From: an uncultured Eubacteriales bacterium
GTDB taxonomy: Bacteria; Bacillota; Clostridia; Oscillospirales; QAMX01
Direction: 5' to 3'
NCBI GenBank assembly: GCA_934546935.1
Contig: CAKTEH010000008.1
Coordinates: 65,205 to 129,204, forward strand
Length of the DNA stretch: 64,000 nt
A model generated the notes under the pieces. That model made no database searches. It saw only the letters and a list, made by a program, of their open reading frames with translations, and was not told the DNA's origin. The position numbers and the translations under genes are program-made. Positions 34,638 to 43,275 of the stretch are shown here, piece by piece. The first letter of the stretch is position 1. The number at the start of each line of letters is the position of its first letter.

Positions 34638-35561
34638 ATGAAAGAACCTGCACTGGTGGTATTGGCGGCGGGACTCGGTTCCCGTTACGGCGGGAATAAA
34701 CAGGTTGACGGCGTCGGGCCAAACGGCGAAATTCTGATGGAATATGGGATTTATGATGCGATTGCAGCGGGGTTCCATAAGATTGTGCTGTTGATCAAGC
34801 CGGATATTCTGGATCTTGTGAAGCATCTGTGCGGCGACAGGCTGGAAAAGGCCACTGCGCCGGATGGAAAGCCGGTCGAGCTTGTTTATGCGTTCCAGGA
34901 TTACAGCTCAATCCCTTCTTTCTATAACATCCCGGCCGGGCGTACAAAGCCTTTCGGTACGGTCCATGCGCTTTTATGTACGAAGGACGTTATCGACGAA
35001 CCTTTTGTTGTTATCAACGCCGATGATTATTATGGTCCGCAGGCTTATCGCGCCGCTTACCAGACCCTGACCCGGCTTGCGCCGCAGGGCGAAGGGATGA
35101 TGGTGATTTATAAACTGGAAAATACCCTTTCTCCGCGCGGCACGGTAACGCGCGGAATCTGCCGGGTGGAAGACGGCGTTTTAGCCGGTGTTACGGAAAC
35201 CTATAAGATCAAGCGCTGCGGCGACGGGATTATCCGGGATCTTATCTGCGAAAACGGGGGTGTTGTACTTGACCCGGATGCGGGAGTTTCCATGAATTTC
35301 TGGGGTTTTACGCCTTCGGTTTTTCCGGATATGGAGCGGTATTTTGAGGGATTCCTGCGCGGCCTTGTGCCGACAGATATTCGGGGCGAGTGTCTGCTCC
35401 CGGTGATGGTCGACCAGTTTGTCTCTGAGGGAAAGCTTTCGGTAAAGGTGCTTGAAACGGATGCACATTGGTTTGGGATCACGTACCAAAGCGATAAGCC
35501 GCAGGCGCGTGAGGCGCTTGCCGCGCTGCATAAGGCAGGGCTCTATCCGGAAAAATTGTAA
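34638..35561 (+). CDS. sugar-1-phosphate nucleotidyltransferase-like protein
   Basis: 307 residues. ATG 34638 lies 7 nt after GGAGG; an ATG one codon earlier is possible. The nucleotide-binding signature LAAGLGSRYGGNKQ matches LxxGxGxR-x5-K; VVINADDYYGPQAYR holds the metal-binding Asp. KEPALVVLAAGLG to the end reads as one NTP_transferase Rossmann domain of the glucose-1-phosphate thymidylyl/uridylyltransferase type, but without the usual hexapeptide tail. It lies after hslO in a probable operon and ends before a double terminator. Sugar specificity unknown. Confidence 0.8.
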   Translation: MKEPALVVLAAGLGSRYGGNKQVDGVGPNGEILMEYGIYDAIAAGFHKIVLLIKPDILDLVKHLCGDRLEKATAPDGKPVELVYAFQDYSSIPSFYNIPAGRTKPFGTVHALLCTKDVIDEPFVVINADDYYGPQAYRAAYQTLTRLAPQGEGMMVIYKLENTLSPRGTVTRGICRVEDGVLAGVTETYKIKRCGDGIIRDLICENGGVVLDPDAGVSMNFWGFTPSVFPDMERYFEGFLRGLVPTDIRGECLLPVMVDQFVSEGKLSVKVLETDAHWFGITYQSDKPQAREALAALHKAGLYPEKL

Positions 35562-35750
35562 AATGGCAATTTGTATCTGTGGCGCCGGAAAGTTTTGAAA
35601 TATGGAAGTGTTTGCGGATACAGATGCGATTACATACTGAAGTATTTATAAACAAAAACATAAGTTATTCTTAAAATCCCTTGAGAATAAGGCTGATCGG
35701 TACCCGAAAAGAATTAAAAGGATAATATAAGACCAATAAGGTGTTTATGT
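35562..35750. other. non-coding stretch after the nucleotidyltransferase gene
   Basis: No gene found. A weak 10-bp inverted repeat (TTATTCTTAA at 35665 and TTGAGAATAA at 35681) is the only structure seen before the terminators. Confidence 0.5.
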
Positions 35751-35799
35751 AAAAAGCCCCCTGCGTCTATCCATTCGATAGACGCAGGGGGGGCTTTTT
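35751..35799. terminator. strong bidirectional terminator
   Basis: AAAAAGCCCCCTGCGTCTATC (35751-35771, written here in part as stem GCCCCCTGCGTCTATC) pairs with GATAGACGCAGGGGGGGC and ends in TTTTT. Confidence 0.9.
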
Positions 35800-35835
35800 A
35801 TACTAAGGAAAACCTGTAAAGGGGACGGCCTAAGG

Positions 35836-35875
35836 AAAAGACGCCGGACAAAGCCTCTATGTCCGGCGTCTTTTT
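35836..35875. terminator. second bidirectional terminator
   Basis: AAAAGACGCCGGACA (35836-35850) pairs with TGTCCGGCGTCTTTT and ends in TTTTT. It directly follows the minus-strand deacetylase stop, so it ends that gene. Confidence 0.9.
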
Positions 35876-35881
35876 AGGGGT

Positions 35882-36616
35882 TTACCCGTCTGAACGTTGT
35901 GTGCCATCATGCTCCATGTGATAGTCTTCCTTGTAAATCAGTTCGCTGATCGGCAGGAACTTATACCCTTTTGCGAGCAGGCCCTCAATAATACCCGGCA
36001 ATGCAGCGGGCGTTTGCACGGCAGCATTGTGAAACAGGACAATTGACCCGGATTTCACTTTCTCCAGCACGCGCTGCTCAATTGCATCGGATCCGGGATT
36101 TTTCCAGTCAAGGCTGTCAACATCCCACTGAATCGTGTAAAATCCTGCTTCCCGCATAGCACCGACAACCGTGTCGTTATAGTCGCCGTAGGGCGGACGG
36201 AAGAGCGTTGGCCGTACGCCGGTAACAGCTTCGATTTTATCGGCGCAGGCGGAAACGTCGGCGATCATCTGCGCGCGCGACAGCTGAGGATAGTGCGCGT
36301 GGGTATTGGAATGGTTCATGATTTCGTGCCCGGCGTCGTGCAGGGCTTTGACCGATTCAGGGTATTTATCTACCCAGTCCCCCACAACAAAGAAGGTCGC
36401 GCGGATGTTGTATTTTCCAAGGATGTCAATAAGCGTCTGCGTATCCTCGTTGCCCCAGGCGGCGTCAAAGCTGATGGAGATGCAGTTGTCATCCCGGCCG
36501 ACACAGTAGATTGGCAGGTCACGTTCTGCGGCTGCGCAGGGCATCGCCAGAAGCGTCAATGCCATAACTGTAGCCAGCAAGAGCGAAAATCCTTTAAAAA
36601 ACTTATTTTTCAACAT
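35882..36616 (-). CDS. PdaB-like polysaccharide deacetylase, secreted or membrane-anchored
   Basis: 244 residues. N-terminal signal/anchor (FFKGFSLLLATVMALTLLAMPCAAA). NodB domain motifs: ISISFDAAWGNEDT (metal Asp), HSNTH (metal His pair), RPPYGDYND, IQWDVDSLDW and IVLFHNAA. SFDAAWGN is the variant shared with the sporulation deacetylase PdaB group rather than TFDDGP, so a role in spore cortex or wall modification is likely. It removes N-acetyl groups from wall or spore polysaccharide outside the cytoplasm. ATG follows GAGGTAAGATCT. Single gene, divergent from the lytic transglycosylase gene, another wall enzyme. Confidence 0.9.
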   Translation of the reverse strand: MLKNKFFKGFSLLLATVMALTLLAMPCAAAERDLPIYCVGRDDNCISISFDAAWGNEDTQTLIDILGKYNIRATFFVVGDWVDKYPESVKALHDAGHEIMNHSNTHAHYPQLSRAQMIADVSACADKIEAVTGVRPTLFRPPYGDYNDTVVGAMREAGFYTIQWDVDSLDWKNPGSDAIEQRVLEKVKSGSIVLFHNAAVQTPAALPGIIEGLLAKGYKFLPISELIYKEDYHMEHDGTQRSDG

Positions 36617-36757
36617 AGATCTTACCTCGCAGTTCTGGTTTCGACTCTCAGTATATGCAAAAAAACGACAATTATTCGACGGCGCGTTGTTTCGACGAAT
36701 TTCTGTGTGGGGAGATGATAGAATGAGGAAAATCTAACATTGGGAGGTAAGTTTTCG

Positions 36758-37618
36758 TTGGCAAGGAAATTTTTTGCAGTTTTTGCCTTACTCCTGTTTT
36801 TCCTGACAGCTTTTGGCGCAGGATATGATTACCGTGGAGATGACGCCGAACTTGTAGAATACATAAATGCGCTGTGTGAGGACCATGGGCTTGCGCCTGA
36901 GCTTATTTATGCGGTCATAGAACGGGAAAGCTCATGGCAGGCGGATGCGCTCAACGCCGCCGGAAATTGTATCGGCCTGATGCAGATTTCCACCGTTAAC
37001 CTTGGCTGGCTCAGCGAGAGCCTGGGTGTAGAGGATCTATACGACCCTTTCCAGAACGTCCTTGCCGGGATCAGCATGCTGGCGTCGTATGTGGAAACGT
37101 ATGGCGATTATCATATGGCACTGATGTGTTATAACTGCGGCTGCGGCGGCGCACAGAAACTGTTTGACCAGGGGATTTACTCGAGCGCATATTCCCGATG
37201 GATTGTTGAACGGATGGAAGCACTCGATGCGCAGAGCTATCCGGTTACAGCGGATACACAGCCGCAAAGCTACCATTCCCAGGATGCAGATGCTGGCGCA
37301 GGCGTATTAAGCCCAGCCGGACAGCTGCAAGAGGACGAAGAGATGGAAGCGGATCCGGAGCAGGCGCTGGACGGGGAAGCACCGCAAATGCTTAATTTCC
37401 AACAGCAGGCACAACAGCCCGAACAACCGGAATCGGCGCTTGCGGCGGAAGCGCAGGCTGCATCTGATATAAGGCCGCAGGCTGTCGCCGTACCGGAGCA
37501 AATGCAGGAAGAACGCACGGCTATGCCTTCCGATGGCCAGTTTACGGTAATTTATGCGCGCGATACCTCACAGCAGGAACCTGCCCGTCCGGTATGTCCG
37601 GCAGTATCGGCAAAATAG
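36758..37618 (+). CDS. lytic transglycosylase (SLT domain) with Gln/Glu/Ala-rich tail
   Basis: 286 residues from TTG 36758, 10 nt after GGGAGG; a TTG at 36740 overlaps the ribosome site. A signal peptide (residues 1-22) precedes the SLT domain (about residues 30-145): VIERESSWQADALN with catalytic Glu, CIGLMQIS, and ALMCYNCGCGGAQ. It cuts peptidoglycan between MurNAc and GlcNAc. From about residue 155 the protein is a low-complexity Gln/Ala/Pro/Glu tail (FQQQAQQPEQPESALAAEAQ), probably disordered, with no wall-binding domain. Divergent from the deacetylase. Confidence 0.88.
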   Translation: MARKFFAVFALLLFFLTAFGAGYDYRGDDAELVEYINALCEDHGLAPELIYAVIERESSWQADALNAAGNCIGLMQISTVNLGWLSESLGVEDLYDPFQNVLAGISMLASYVETYGDYHMALMCYNCGCGGAQKLFDQGIYSSAYSRWIVERMEALDAQSYPVTADTQPQSYHSQDADAGAGVLSPAGQLQEDEEMEADPEQALDGEAPQMLNFQQQAQQPEQPESALAAEAQAASDIRPQAVAVPEQMQEERTAMPSDGQFTVIYARDTSQQEPARPVCPAVSAK

Positions 37619-37695
37619 AATATGCCGGCATAAAAATCGGAAAAGGGACACAAAAAGCGGTGTAGGGGATAGGCTCCCTTATTTTGAGCACAGCG

Positions 37696-37735
37696 GCACA
37701 ACACCCCGGGCAACGGAATGTCCGGGGTGTTGTGC
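37696..37735 (+). terminator. GC-rich hairpin after the lytic transglycosylase gene
   Basis: GCACAACACCCCGG (37696-37709) pairs with CCGGGGTGTTGTGC (37722-37735), 14 bp perfect with a 12-nt loop. T run is poor (TTCAC). Confidence 0.6.
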
Positions 37736-37804
37736 TTCACTGGGCGTACATACAAGGGTATCCCGTATAAATACACTCGCGTACCTATTCGATAGACTGC
37801 GATT

Positions 37805-38290
37805 TTATAAACTTGCTTTTGATGCGATTATCTTCCATGCATCGGAATCTGCTCTTATCTTTTTACAATAAGCGTCCAGGACTTCCGGCGCATCTTCCCC
37901 GATTGCCAGATGCAGCGGCGGGTTCTCACTTTCGGCAACAATCAGAATCACTTTTGCCAGTTTAGCCGGATCTCCCGGTTGCTGATTTTTCCGAAAATCA
38001 GTCACCAGATTGGTTTGCCATCGGCAGGAATCATAATCATCGACGTGGCTGTCTGCCTCCATGTCCCATCTCTTTTCAGCATAAAAGCCAATACGGAAAG
38101 AAAAGCCTCGGGCGCGACATTTGTTACCTTAATTCCGAACGGTTTAGCTTCAAAGGCAAGAGCAGCAGAGAAGCCCGTAACGGCCGCTTTGGAGGAATGA
38201 TAAATGAAGGGCCCCGGAGCATATGCAGCAGTAGACGCGATATACGGAGAGCGTTAATAGCGAGCCATATTCTTTCCAAACGCGTCTTTC
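37805..38290 (-). pseudogene. remnant of a short-chain dehydrogenase/reductase
   Basis: Two minus-strand pieces in different frames belong to one SDR. The upstream piece (about 38250-38110) reads YHSSKAAVTGFSAALAFEAK then PFGIKVTNVAPEAF, the SDR YxxSK active site and following strand. The downstream piece (about 38105-37805) reads GFYAEKRWDMEADSHVDDYD and QQPGDPAKLAKVILIVAESE, then NPPLHLAIGEDA, the usual SDR C-terminus. A frameshift near 38105 separates them; further upstream there are stops and the NAD-binding Rossmann start is missing. The gene is truncated and dead. No mobile element is seen at its edges. Confidence 0.82.
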
Positions 38291-38711
38291 ATTGGGAAAC
38301 ACTCCTTTTGGTGCGGGCTGCGCCAACTTCCGATTTGAAAGCTTATTTGATTCTATGCTACCACGTAACTGCAAGAGGTACAAGAACAGAAGCAGCCGGG
38401 CAGACAAACTGTGACGGTTAAGAATCTAATAAATACCGTTTTTTTTCGTTGCCGGTCTTTTTTGTGTGTAAAAATTTGAAGGGTAGCCGCAGGTGGAAGT
38501 CAACCTTGTATGCCATGTAAGCGTCAGTTTTTTTGCCTGATATAGTTGGGAAAAGGGACAGGGAAGAATGGCTTTTGCAGTTCCTGCCGCTGCCCGTTTT
38601 GTGCATAGTGCTGTTTGCACAGAATGTGCACCGAACCGGTAAACATTAGGGGAAGTATGGAAAAGAAGGCGAAAAGCAGTCGTTTTACCTCGAATTTGTG
38701 CCTGTTTTGCG
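38291..38711. other. non-coding stretch ahead of the hydrogenase operon
   Basis: Contains stops in all frames and no ribosome-site-led gene. May include decayed upstream parts of the SDR remnant. No structured RNA recognised. Confidence 0.5.
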
Positions 38712-38740
38712 TTGACAAAAAAATTGGGGTGTGCTATCAT
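38712..38740 (+). promoter_or_regulatory. SigA promoter of the [FeFe] hydrogenase operon
   Basis: TTGACA (38712-38717), 17 bp, TATCAT (38735-38740). Leader of about 155 nt before the first gene; no known regulator site (for example a Rex box) was recognised. Confidence 0.8.
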
Positions 38741-38903
38741 ACTTTTTGGGTAATTTGGCCTGTGTGTTGTCGCGCGCTTTTTTTCAAAGCTGCGCAATGT
38801 AAAGGCTGCGCTTTTGCGGCCCGCCACGACGGGTTGGTTTTATCTGTATGAGAATGTTAATTTTGACCGGGTGGGCAAAGCGCCCGGCGCAAGGAGGATT
38901 AGT

Positions 38904-39401
38904 ATGGCAAAACGCAAGACCGCCGTGCCTTTCCATGGTACTGCGGAACAGGAACAGAAGCTGCGTCAGATTATCGCCGAGCACAAGGATCAAAAGGGCG
39001 CGCTGATGCCGGTTTTACAGCAGGCGCAGGAGCTTTATGGCTACCTTCCAATCGAGGTGCAGACCATTATCGCCGAGGGACTTGGCCTTTCTCTGTCTTC
39101 TGTGTATGAAGTAGTTACTTTTTACGCTCAGTTCACGCTTAACCCCAATGGCAAATATGCAATTGCGGTCTGTCTTGGTACTGCCTGCTATGTCAAAGGC
39201 TCCGGAAAGATCCTGGAGCGTTTTGAGCAGAAGCTGGGCATCAGTGCCGGAGGGATTACCCCGGACGGCAAATATTCCCTGGACGCCACCCGCTGCATCG
39301 GCGCATGCGGACTTGCACCGGTACTGACCGTAAACGGCAAGGTTTACGGCAAGCTCGTGCCCGAGGATGTCGACCGTATCCTTGAAGAGTATAAGGACTG
39401 A
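38904..39401 (+). CDS. hydC: hydrogenase NuoE-like subunit (HydC type)
   Basis: 165 residues from ATG 38904 after AAGGAGG. A helical N-terminus (EQEQKLRQIIAEHKDQKGALMPVLQQAQELYGYLP) leads to a thioredoxin-like [2Fe-2S] domain with ligands in CLGTACYVKGS and CIGACGLAP (about residues 88-93 and 129-133). This is the NuoE/24-kDa type subunit. It passes electrons between the NAD-binding subunit and the other centres in the multimeric hydrogenase. First gene of the three-gene operon, 20 nt before hydB. Confidence 0.93.
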   Translation: MAKRKTAVPFHGTAEQEQKLRQIIAEHKDQKGALMPVLQQAQELYGYLPIEVQTIIAEGLGLSLSSVYEVVTFYAQFTLNPNGKYAIAVCLGTACYVKGSGKILERFEQKLGISAGGITPDGKYSLDATRCIGACGLAPVLTVNGKVYGKLVPEDVDRILEEYKD

Positions 39402-39421
39402 TTAGGAGGGGCCAGGAAATT

Positions 39422-41275
39422 ATGTTGATTAAAAATATTGCTGACCTGAATGCCTGCCGTGAGCAGGCGCTGGAGCGTATGCACAATAAGCCGTATGAAG
39501 TGCGCATCTGCGGCGGTACCGGCTGTACTTCGTCGAACAGCCGTGAGCTTGTTACGCTGATGAAAGAAGAAATTGCCCGCCACGGTATTGAAGACCGTGT
39601 CAACGTCGTGCAGACCGGCTGCTTCGGCCTGTGCGCGCTTGGCCCGATCGTGATCGTTTATCCGGAAGGCAGCTTCTATTGCAACTGTACGCCGGATCAT
39701 ATCCGTGAAATCGTAGAAAAGCATTTAATTGGCGGCGAGCCGGTTAAGGAATACCTGTATAAAGAAACTGTCAAGGAAGACGGTACGACAACCGCTTATA
39801 CGGATACGGCGTTTTATGCCAAGCAGACCCGCGTCGTGCTGCGCAACTGCGGACGTATTGCTCCGGATATTATTGATCATTACATAGCTATGGACGGGTA
39901 TCAGGCCCTGGCGAAGGTCCTGACCTCTATGACCGGCGACGAGGTGATCGACTGTCTGAACAAATCCGGCCTTCGCGGCCGCGGCGGCGCAGGTTTCCCA
40001 ACCGGCCGCAAATGGACGTTTACCAAGGCCGCAGCCGGCGACCAGAAATATGTCTGCTGCAATGCCGACGAAGGGGACCCGGGTGCGTTTATGGATCGTT
40101 CCGTCCTTGAAGGCGATCCGCATGCCGTTTTGGAAGCAATGGCTATTGCCGGCTATACCATCGGTTCCAACCAGGGTTATATCTATGTCCGTGCGGAGTA
40201 CCCGATTGCGGTTGAACATCTGAACATTGCAATTGCCCAGGCGCGTGAGTACGGCCTGCTCGGCAAGAATATCCTTGGCACAGGATTCGATTTTGATATT
40301 GAACTGCGCCTGGGTTCCGGGGCGTTCGTCTGCGGTGAGGAGACGGCGCTGATGACTTCCATCGAAGGCCACCGCGGCGAACCGCGTCCGCGTCCGCCGT
40401 TCCCGGCCAACAAGGGCCTGTTTGCAAAGCCGACGCTTTTGAACAATGTTGAAACCTATGCCAATATCCCGCAGATCATCTTGCGCGGCGGCGAGTGGTT
40501 TGCCTCGATGGGTACCGCTACCTCCAAGGGTTCGAAGGTTTTTGCCCTCGGCGGCAAGATCAACCACACCGGCCTTGTCGAAGTTCCGATGGGTACGACG
40601 CTGCGTGAGGTTATTGAGGAAATTGGCGGCGGCATTCCGAACGGCCGTAAGTTCAAGGCTGCGCAGACCGGCGGTCCTTCCGGCGGCTGTATCCCGGCTG
40701 AACACCTCGACACCCCGATCGACTATGACAACCTGATTGCCATCGGTGCTATGATGGGTTCCGGCGGACTGATTGTCATGGACGAAGATACCTGCATGGT
40801 TGATATTGCCCGCTTCTTCCTTGACTTTACCGTTGACGAGAGCTGCGGCAAGTGTGCCGTCTGCCGTATTGGTACCAAGCGTCTGCTTGGCCTGCTGGAT
40901 AAGATTATTGCCGGCAACGGCACGATGGAAGATCTCGATAAAATGGAAGAGCTGTGCTACCACCTCAAATCGAGTTCCCTTTGTGCCCTTGGACAGACTG
41001 CGCCAAACCCGGTTTTGTCTACCATGAAGTTCTTCCGTGAAGAATATCTTGCCCATGTCGTCGATAAGGTTTGCCCGGCCGGAGTTTGTAAAAAGCTTGT
41101 CCGTTATGAAATTGTTGCGGATAAGTGCCGCGGCTGTACGGCCTGCGCCAGAGTCTGCCCGGTAGGGGCAATTTCCGGTTCGGTACGCAATCCGCATACG
41201 ATCGATACGACCAAATGTATTAAGTGCGGCGCCTGTATTGAAAAGTGTAAGTTCGGCGCTATCGTGAAGAAGTAA
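39422..41275 (+). CDS. hydB: hydrogenase NuoF-like NADH/FMN subunit (HydB type)
   Basis: 617 residues. An N-terminal thioredoxin-like [2Fe-2S] domain (CGGTGCTSSNS, CFGLCALGP), then the NuoF core: GRGGAGFPTGRKWTF (FMN), CNADEGDPGAFMDR and GAFVCGEETALMTSIEG (NADH), the 4Fe-4S site ESCGKCAVCRIGTKR, and a C-terminal 2[4Fe-4S] ferredoxin (CRGCTACARVCPVGA and CIKCGACIEKC). This is the flavin subunit where NADH is oxidised or reduced and where bifurcation or confurcation is placed in HydABC enzymes. The ATG is about 13 nt after AGGAGG, a little far. Confidence 0.95.
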   Translation: MLIKNIADLNACREQALERMHNKPYEVRICGGTGCTSSNSRELVTLMKEEIARHGIEDRVNVVQTGCFGLCALGPIVIVYPEGSFYCNCTPDHIREIVEKHLIGGEPVKEYLYKETVKEDGTTTAYTDTAFYAKQTRVVLRNCGRIAPDIIDHYIAMDGYQALAKVLTSMTGDEVIDCLNKSGLRGRGGAGFPTGRKWTFTKAAAGDQKYVCCNADEGDPGAFMDRSVLEGDPHAVLEAMAIAGYTIGSNQGYIYVRAEYPIAVEHLNIAIAQAREYGLLGKNILGTGFDFDIELRLGSGAFVCGEETALMTSIEGHRGEPRPRPPFPANKGLFAKPTLLNNVETYANIPQIILRGGEWFASMGTATSKGSKVFALGGKINHTGLVEVPMGTTLREVIEEIGGGIPNGRKFKAAQTGGPSGGCIPAEHLDTPIDYDNLIAIGAMMGSGGLIVMDEDTCMVDIARFFLDFTVDESCGKCAVCRIGTKRLLGLLDKIIAGNGTMEDLDKMEELCYHLKSSSLCALGQTAPNPVLSTMKFFREEYLAHVVDKVCPAGVCKKLVRYEIVADKCRGCTACARVCPVGAISGSVRNPHTIDTTKCIKCGACIEKCKFGAIVKK

Positions 41276-41292
41276 AAAGGAGAGCTTAAAGA

Positions 41293-43047
41293 ATGGATAC
41301 CGTTAGACTGAAAATAAACGGAATAGAAGTTGAGGCTCCCCAGGGCGCAACGATTATTGAAGCTGCGCGCCTTGCCGGCGTCCGCATTCCGACTTTATGT
41401 TATTTAAAAGGTATTAATGCCATCGGCGCATGCCGTATCTGTCTGGTGGAAGGCACGGAAGGCGGCCGTCCAATGCGCGGCCTGGTTGCCGCCTGTGTTT
41501 ACCCGGTCAGCGAAGGCATGGAGGTCTTTACCAATACCCCGAAAGTTATCCAGTCGAGAAAGAATACGCTTGAGCTGATTCTTTCCAACCACCGTATGGA
41601 CTGCCTGTCCTGCTCCCGCAACGGAAATTGCGAGCTGGCGGCTCTTGCGAAGGAATATGGTGTCGACCAGTACCGTTTCGGCGACGGCCGCGATATTCCG
41701 GTGGCTCTCGACACTTCCAGCCCGCACCTTGTACGCGACAATTCAAAATGTATCCTCTGCCGCCGCTGTGTTGCAGTCTGCCGTCAGAACCAGTATGTTG
41801 CGGTCATCGGGACAAATGAACGTGGATTTGCCACAAATATTGGCAGTGCATTTGATGTTAAGCTTGCCGAGACATCCTGCATTCACTGCGGCCAGTGTAT
41901 CACGGTCTGCCCGACCGGAGCGCTGTCTGTAAAGGACGATACCGCCAAGGTCTGGGATGCGATCCACGATCCGTCCAAGCATGTTGTTGTCGGTCCTGCC
42001 CCGTCCGTGCGCGCTCAGCTGGGCGAGTGTTTCGGCGAAAAGATGGGAACCAATGTGGAAGGCAAGATGGTTGCAGCGCTGCGCCGTCTCGGCTTCGATA
42101 AGGTCTTTGATGTCGATACCGCTGCGGATATGACCATTATGGAAGAAGGCACCGAGCTGCTTGAACGTGTGAAAAACGGCGGTACGCTGCCGATGATCAC
42201 TTCCTGTTCCCCGGGCTGGGTTAAGTTCTGTGAGACCTATTATCCGGACTTTATCCCGAACCTTTCCTCCTGTAAATCCCCGCAGCAGATGTATGGCGCG
42301 CTGATGAAGACCTATTATGCGGAGAAAGAGGGCATTGACCCGAAGGACATATTTGTCGTTTCCGTTATGCCCTGTACCGCAAAGAAGTTTGAAATCGGCC
42401 GTGAGGACGAATCTGCTTCCGGTTATGCCGATATTGACGTTTCCATTACCACCGTCGAGCTTGCCAGCATGATCAAGCGTGCCGGCCTTGACTGGGACAG
42501 CCTCCCGGATGAGGAGTTTGATCCGGCGTTCGGCTTGGGGACTGGCGCCGGCCATATCTTCGGCGCAACTGGCGGCGTCATGGAAGCGGCCCTGCGCACG
42601 GTTTACGAGGTTGTGACCGGCGAAACCGCGCCAGGCGTTGATTATAATGAAGTACGTGGTACTGAAGATATCAAGGAAGCGACCTATGATATCGGCGGCA
42701 TGAAGGTCAATGTGGCTGTTACGTCCGGCCTTGCCAATGCGGCAAAACTGCTTGACAGTGTCCGTTCCGGTGAAAAGAATTACCACTTTATCGAAGTCAT
42801 GTGCTGCCCCGGCGGTTGCGTCAACGGCGGCGGACAGCCGGATGTCCCGGGTTATGTTCGCAGCGCGGTGGATGTCCGTGCGCTGCGTGCGAAAGCCCTA
42901 TATAAAGAGGATGAAGCTTCCGTCTACCGCAAGAGCCATGAAAATCCTGTTGTCAAGGAAATTTATAAATCTTACCTTGGCGAGCCGGGTAGTCATAAGG
43001 CGCATGAAATCCTCCACACGACCTACGTTGCCCGCAAGAAATATTAA
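41293..43047 (+). CDS. hydA: [FeFe] hydrogenase catalytic subunit (HydA type)
   Basis: 584 residues. N-terminal [2Fe-2S] plant-type domain (CYLKGINAIGACRICLVE), a His/Cys 4Fe-4S region (HRMDCLSCSRNGNCEL), two [4Fe-4S] clusters (CILCRRCVAVC and CIHCGQCITVCPTGA), then the H-cluster domain: L1 TSCSPGWVKF, L2 MPCTAKKFE, L3 EVMCCPGGCVNGGGQ, and the small-subunit C-terminus. It makes or oxidises H2 in the cytoplasm. L1 has Ser where many enzymes have a second Cys. Maturases (HydE, F, G) are not in the window. With HydB and HydC it should form an NAD- and ferredoxin-linked enzyme. Confidence 0.97.
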   Translation: MDTVRLKINGIEVEAPQGATIIEAARLAGVRIPTLCYLKGINAIGACRICLVEGTEGGRPMRGLVAACVYPVSEGMEVFTNTPKVIQSRKNTLELILSNHRMDCLSCSRNGNCELAALAKEYGVDQYRFGDGRDIPVALDTSSPHLVRDNSKCILCRRCVAVCRQNQYVAVIGTNERGFATNIGSAFDVKLAETSCIHCGQCITVCPTGALSVKDDTAKVWDAIHDPSKHVVVGPAPSVRAQLGECFGEKMGTNVEGKMVAALRRLGFDKVFDVDTAADMTIMEEGTELLERVKNGGTLPMITSCSPGWVKFCETYYPDFIPNLSSCKSPQQMYGALMKTYYAEKEGIDPKDIFVVSVMPCTAKKFEIGREDESASGYADIDVSITTVELASMIKRAGLDWDSLPDEEFDPAFGLGTGAGHIFGATGGVMEAALRTVYEVVTGETAPGVDYNEVRGTEDIKEATYDIGGMKVNVAVTSGLANAAKLLDSVRSGEKNYHFIEVMCCPGGCVNGGGQPDVPGYVRSAVDVRALRAKALYKEDEASVYRKSHENPVVKEIYKSYLGEPGSHKAHEILHTTYVARKKY

Positions 43048-43068
43048 TTTTGTACAATCGTACAGTCC

Positions 43069-43111
43069 AACTGCCAGCTCCCGTTCTGGGGAGCTGGCAG
43101 TTAATATTTTT
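43069..43111 (+). terminator. terminator of the hydrogenase operon
   Basis: AACTGCCAGCTCCC (43069-43082) pairs with GGGGAGCTGGCAGTT (43088-43102), followed by a T-rich AATATTTTTA. Confidence 0.88.
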
Positions 43112-43177
43112 ATACGGGCAAGCGGGTGTTTTGCGGTATATTTGCGTTTTTTGCTGCATACTGGATGGAAAACAGGG

Positions 43178-43205
43178 TTGACAAAGCGATAATTGCGCGT
43201 ATAAT
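43178..43205 (+). promoter_or_regulatory. SigA promoter for the MATE-HD gene pair
   Basis: TTGACA (43178-43183), 16 bp, TATAAT (43200-43205): both boxes perfect, about 70 bp before the ATG. Confidence 0.85.
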
Positions 43206-43275
43206 AATATCATTTGACAATAAAGAGCTGAAAAAAGGTTTTCTTGGTTCCAGGCAGAAAATGTGAGGGTGTTTT

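Noticed and set aside
35665..35690. A 10-bp inverted repeat considered as an operator or riboswitch part
   Set aside because: No gene starts downstream on the plus strand and no match to a known regulatory RNA.
38418..38827. Open frames on the minus strand before the hydrogenase promoter
   Set aside because: No ribosome sites, no family resemblance, and they overlap the perfect hydrogenase promoter.
38712..38903. Search for a Rex-type or riboswitch leader before the hydrogenase operon
   Set aside because: No recognisable TTGTGAA-type palindrome or structured RNA was seen.
39725..41197. 490-codon minus-strand frame over hydB
   Set aside because: Overlaps a gene with all cluster and nucleotide-binding motifs; a shadow caused by codon bias.
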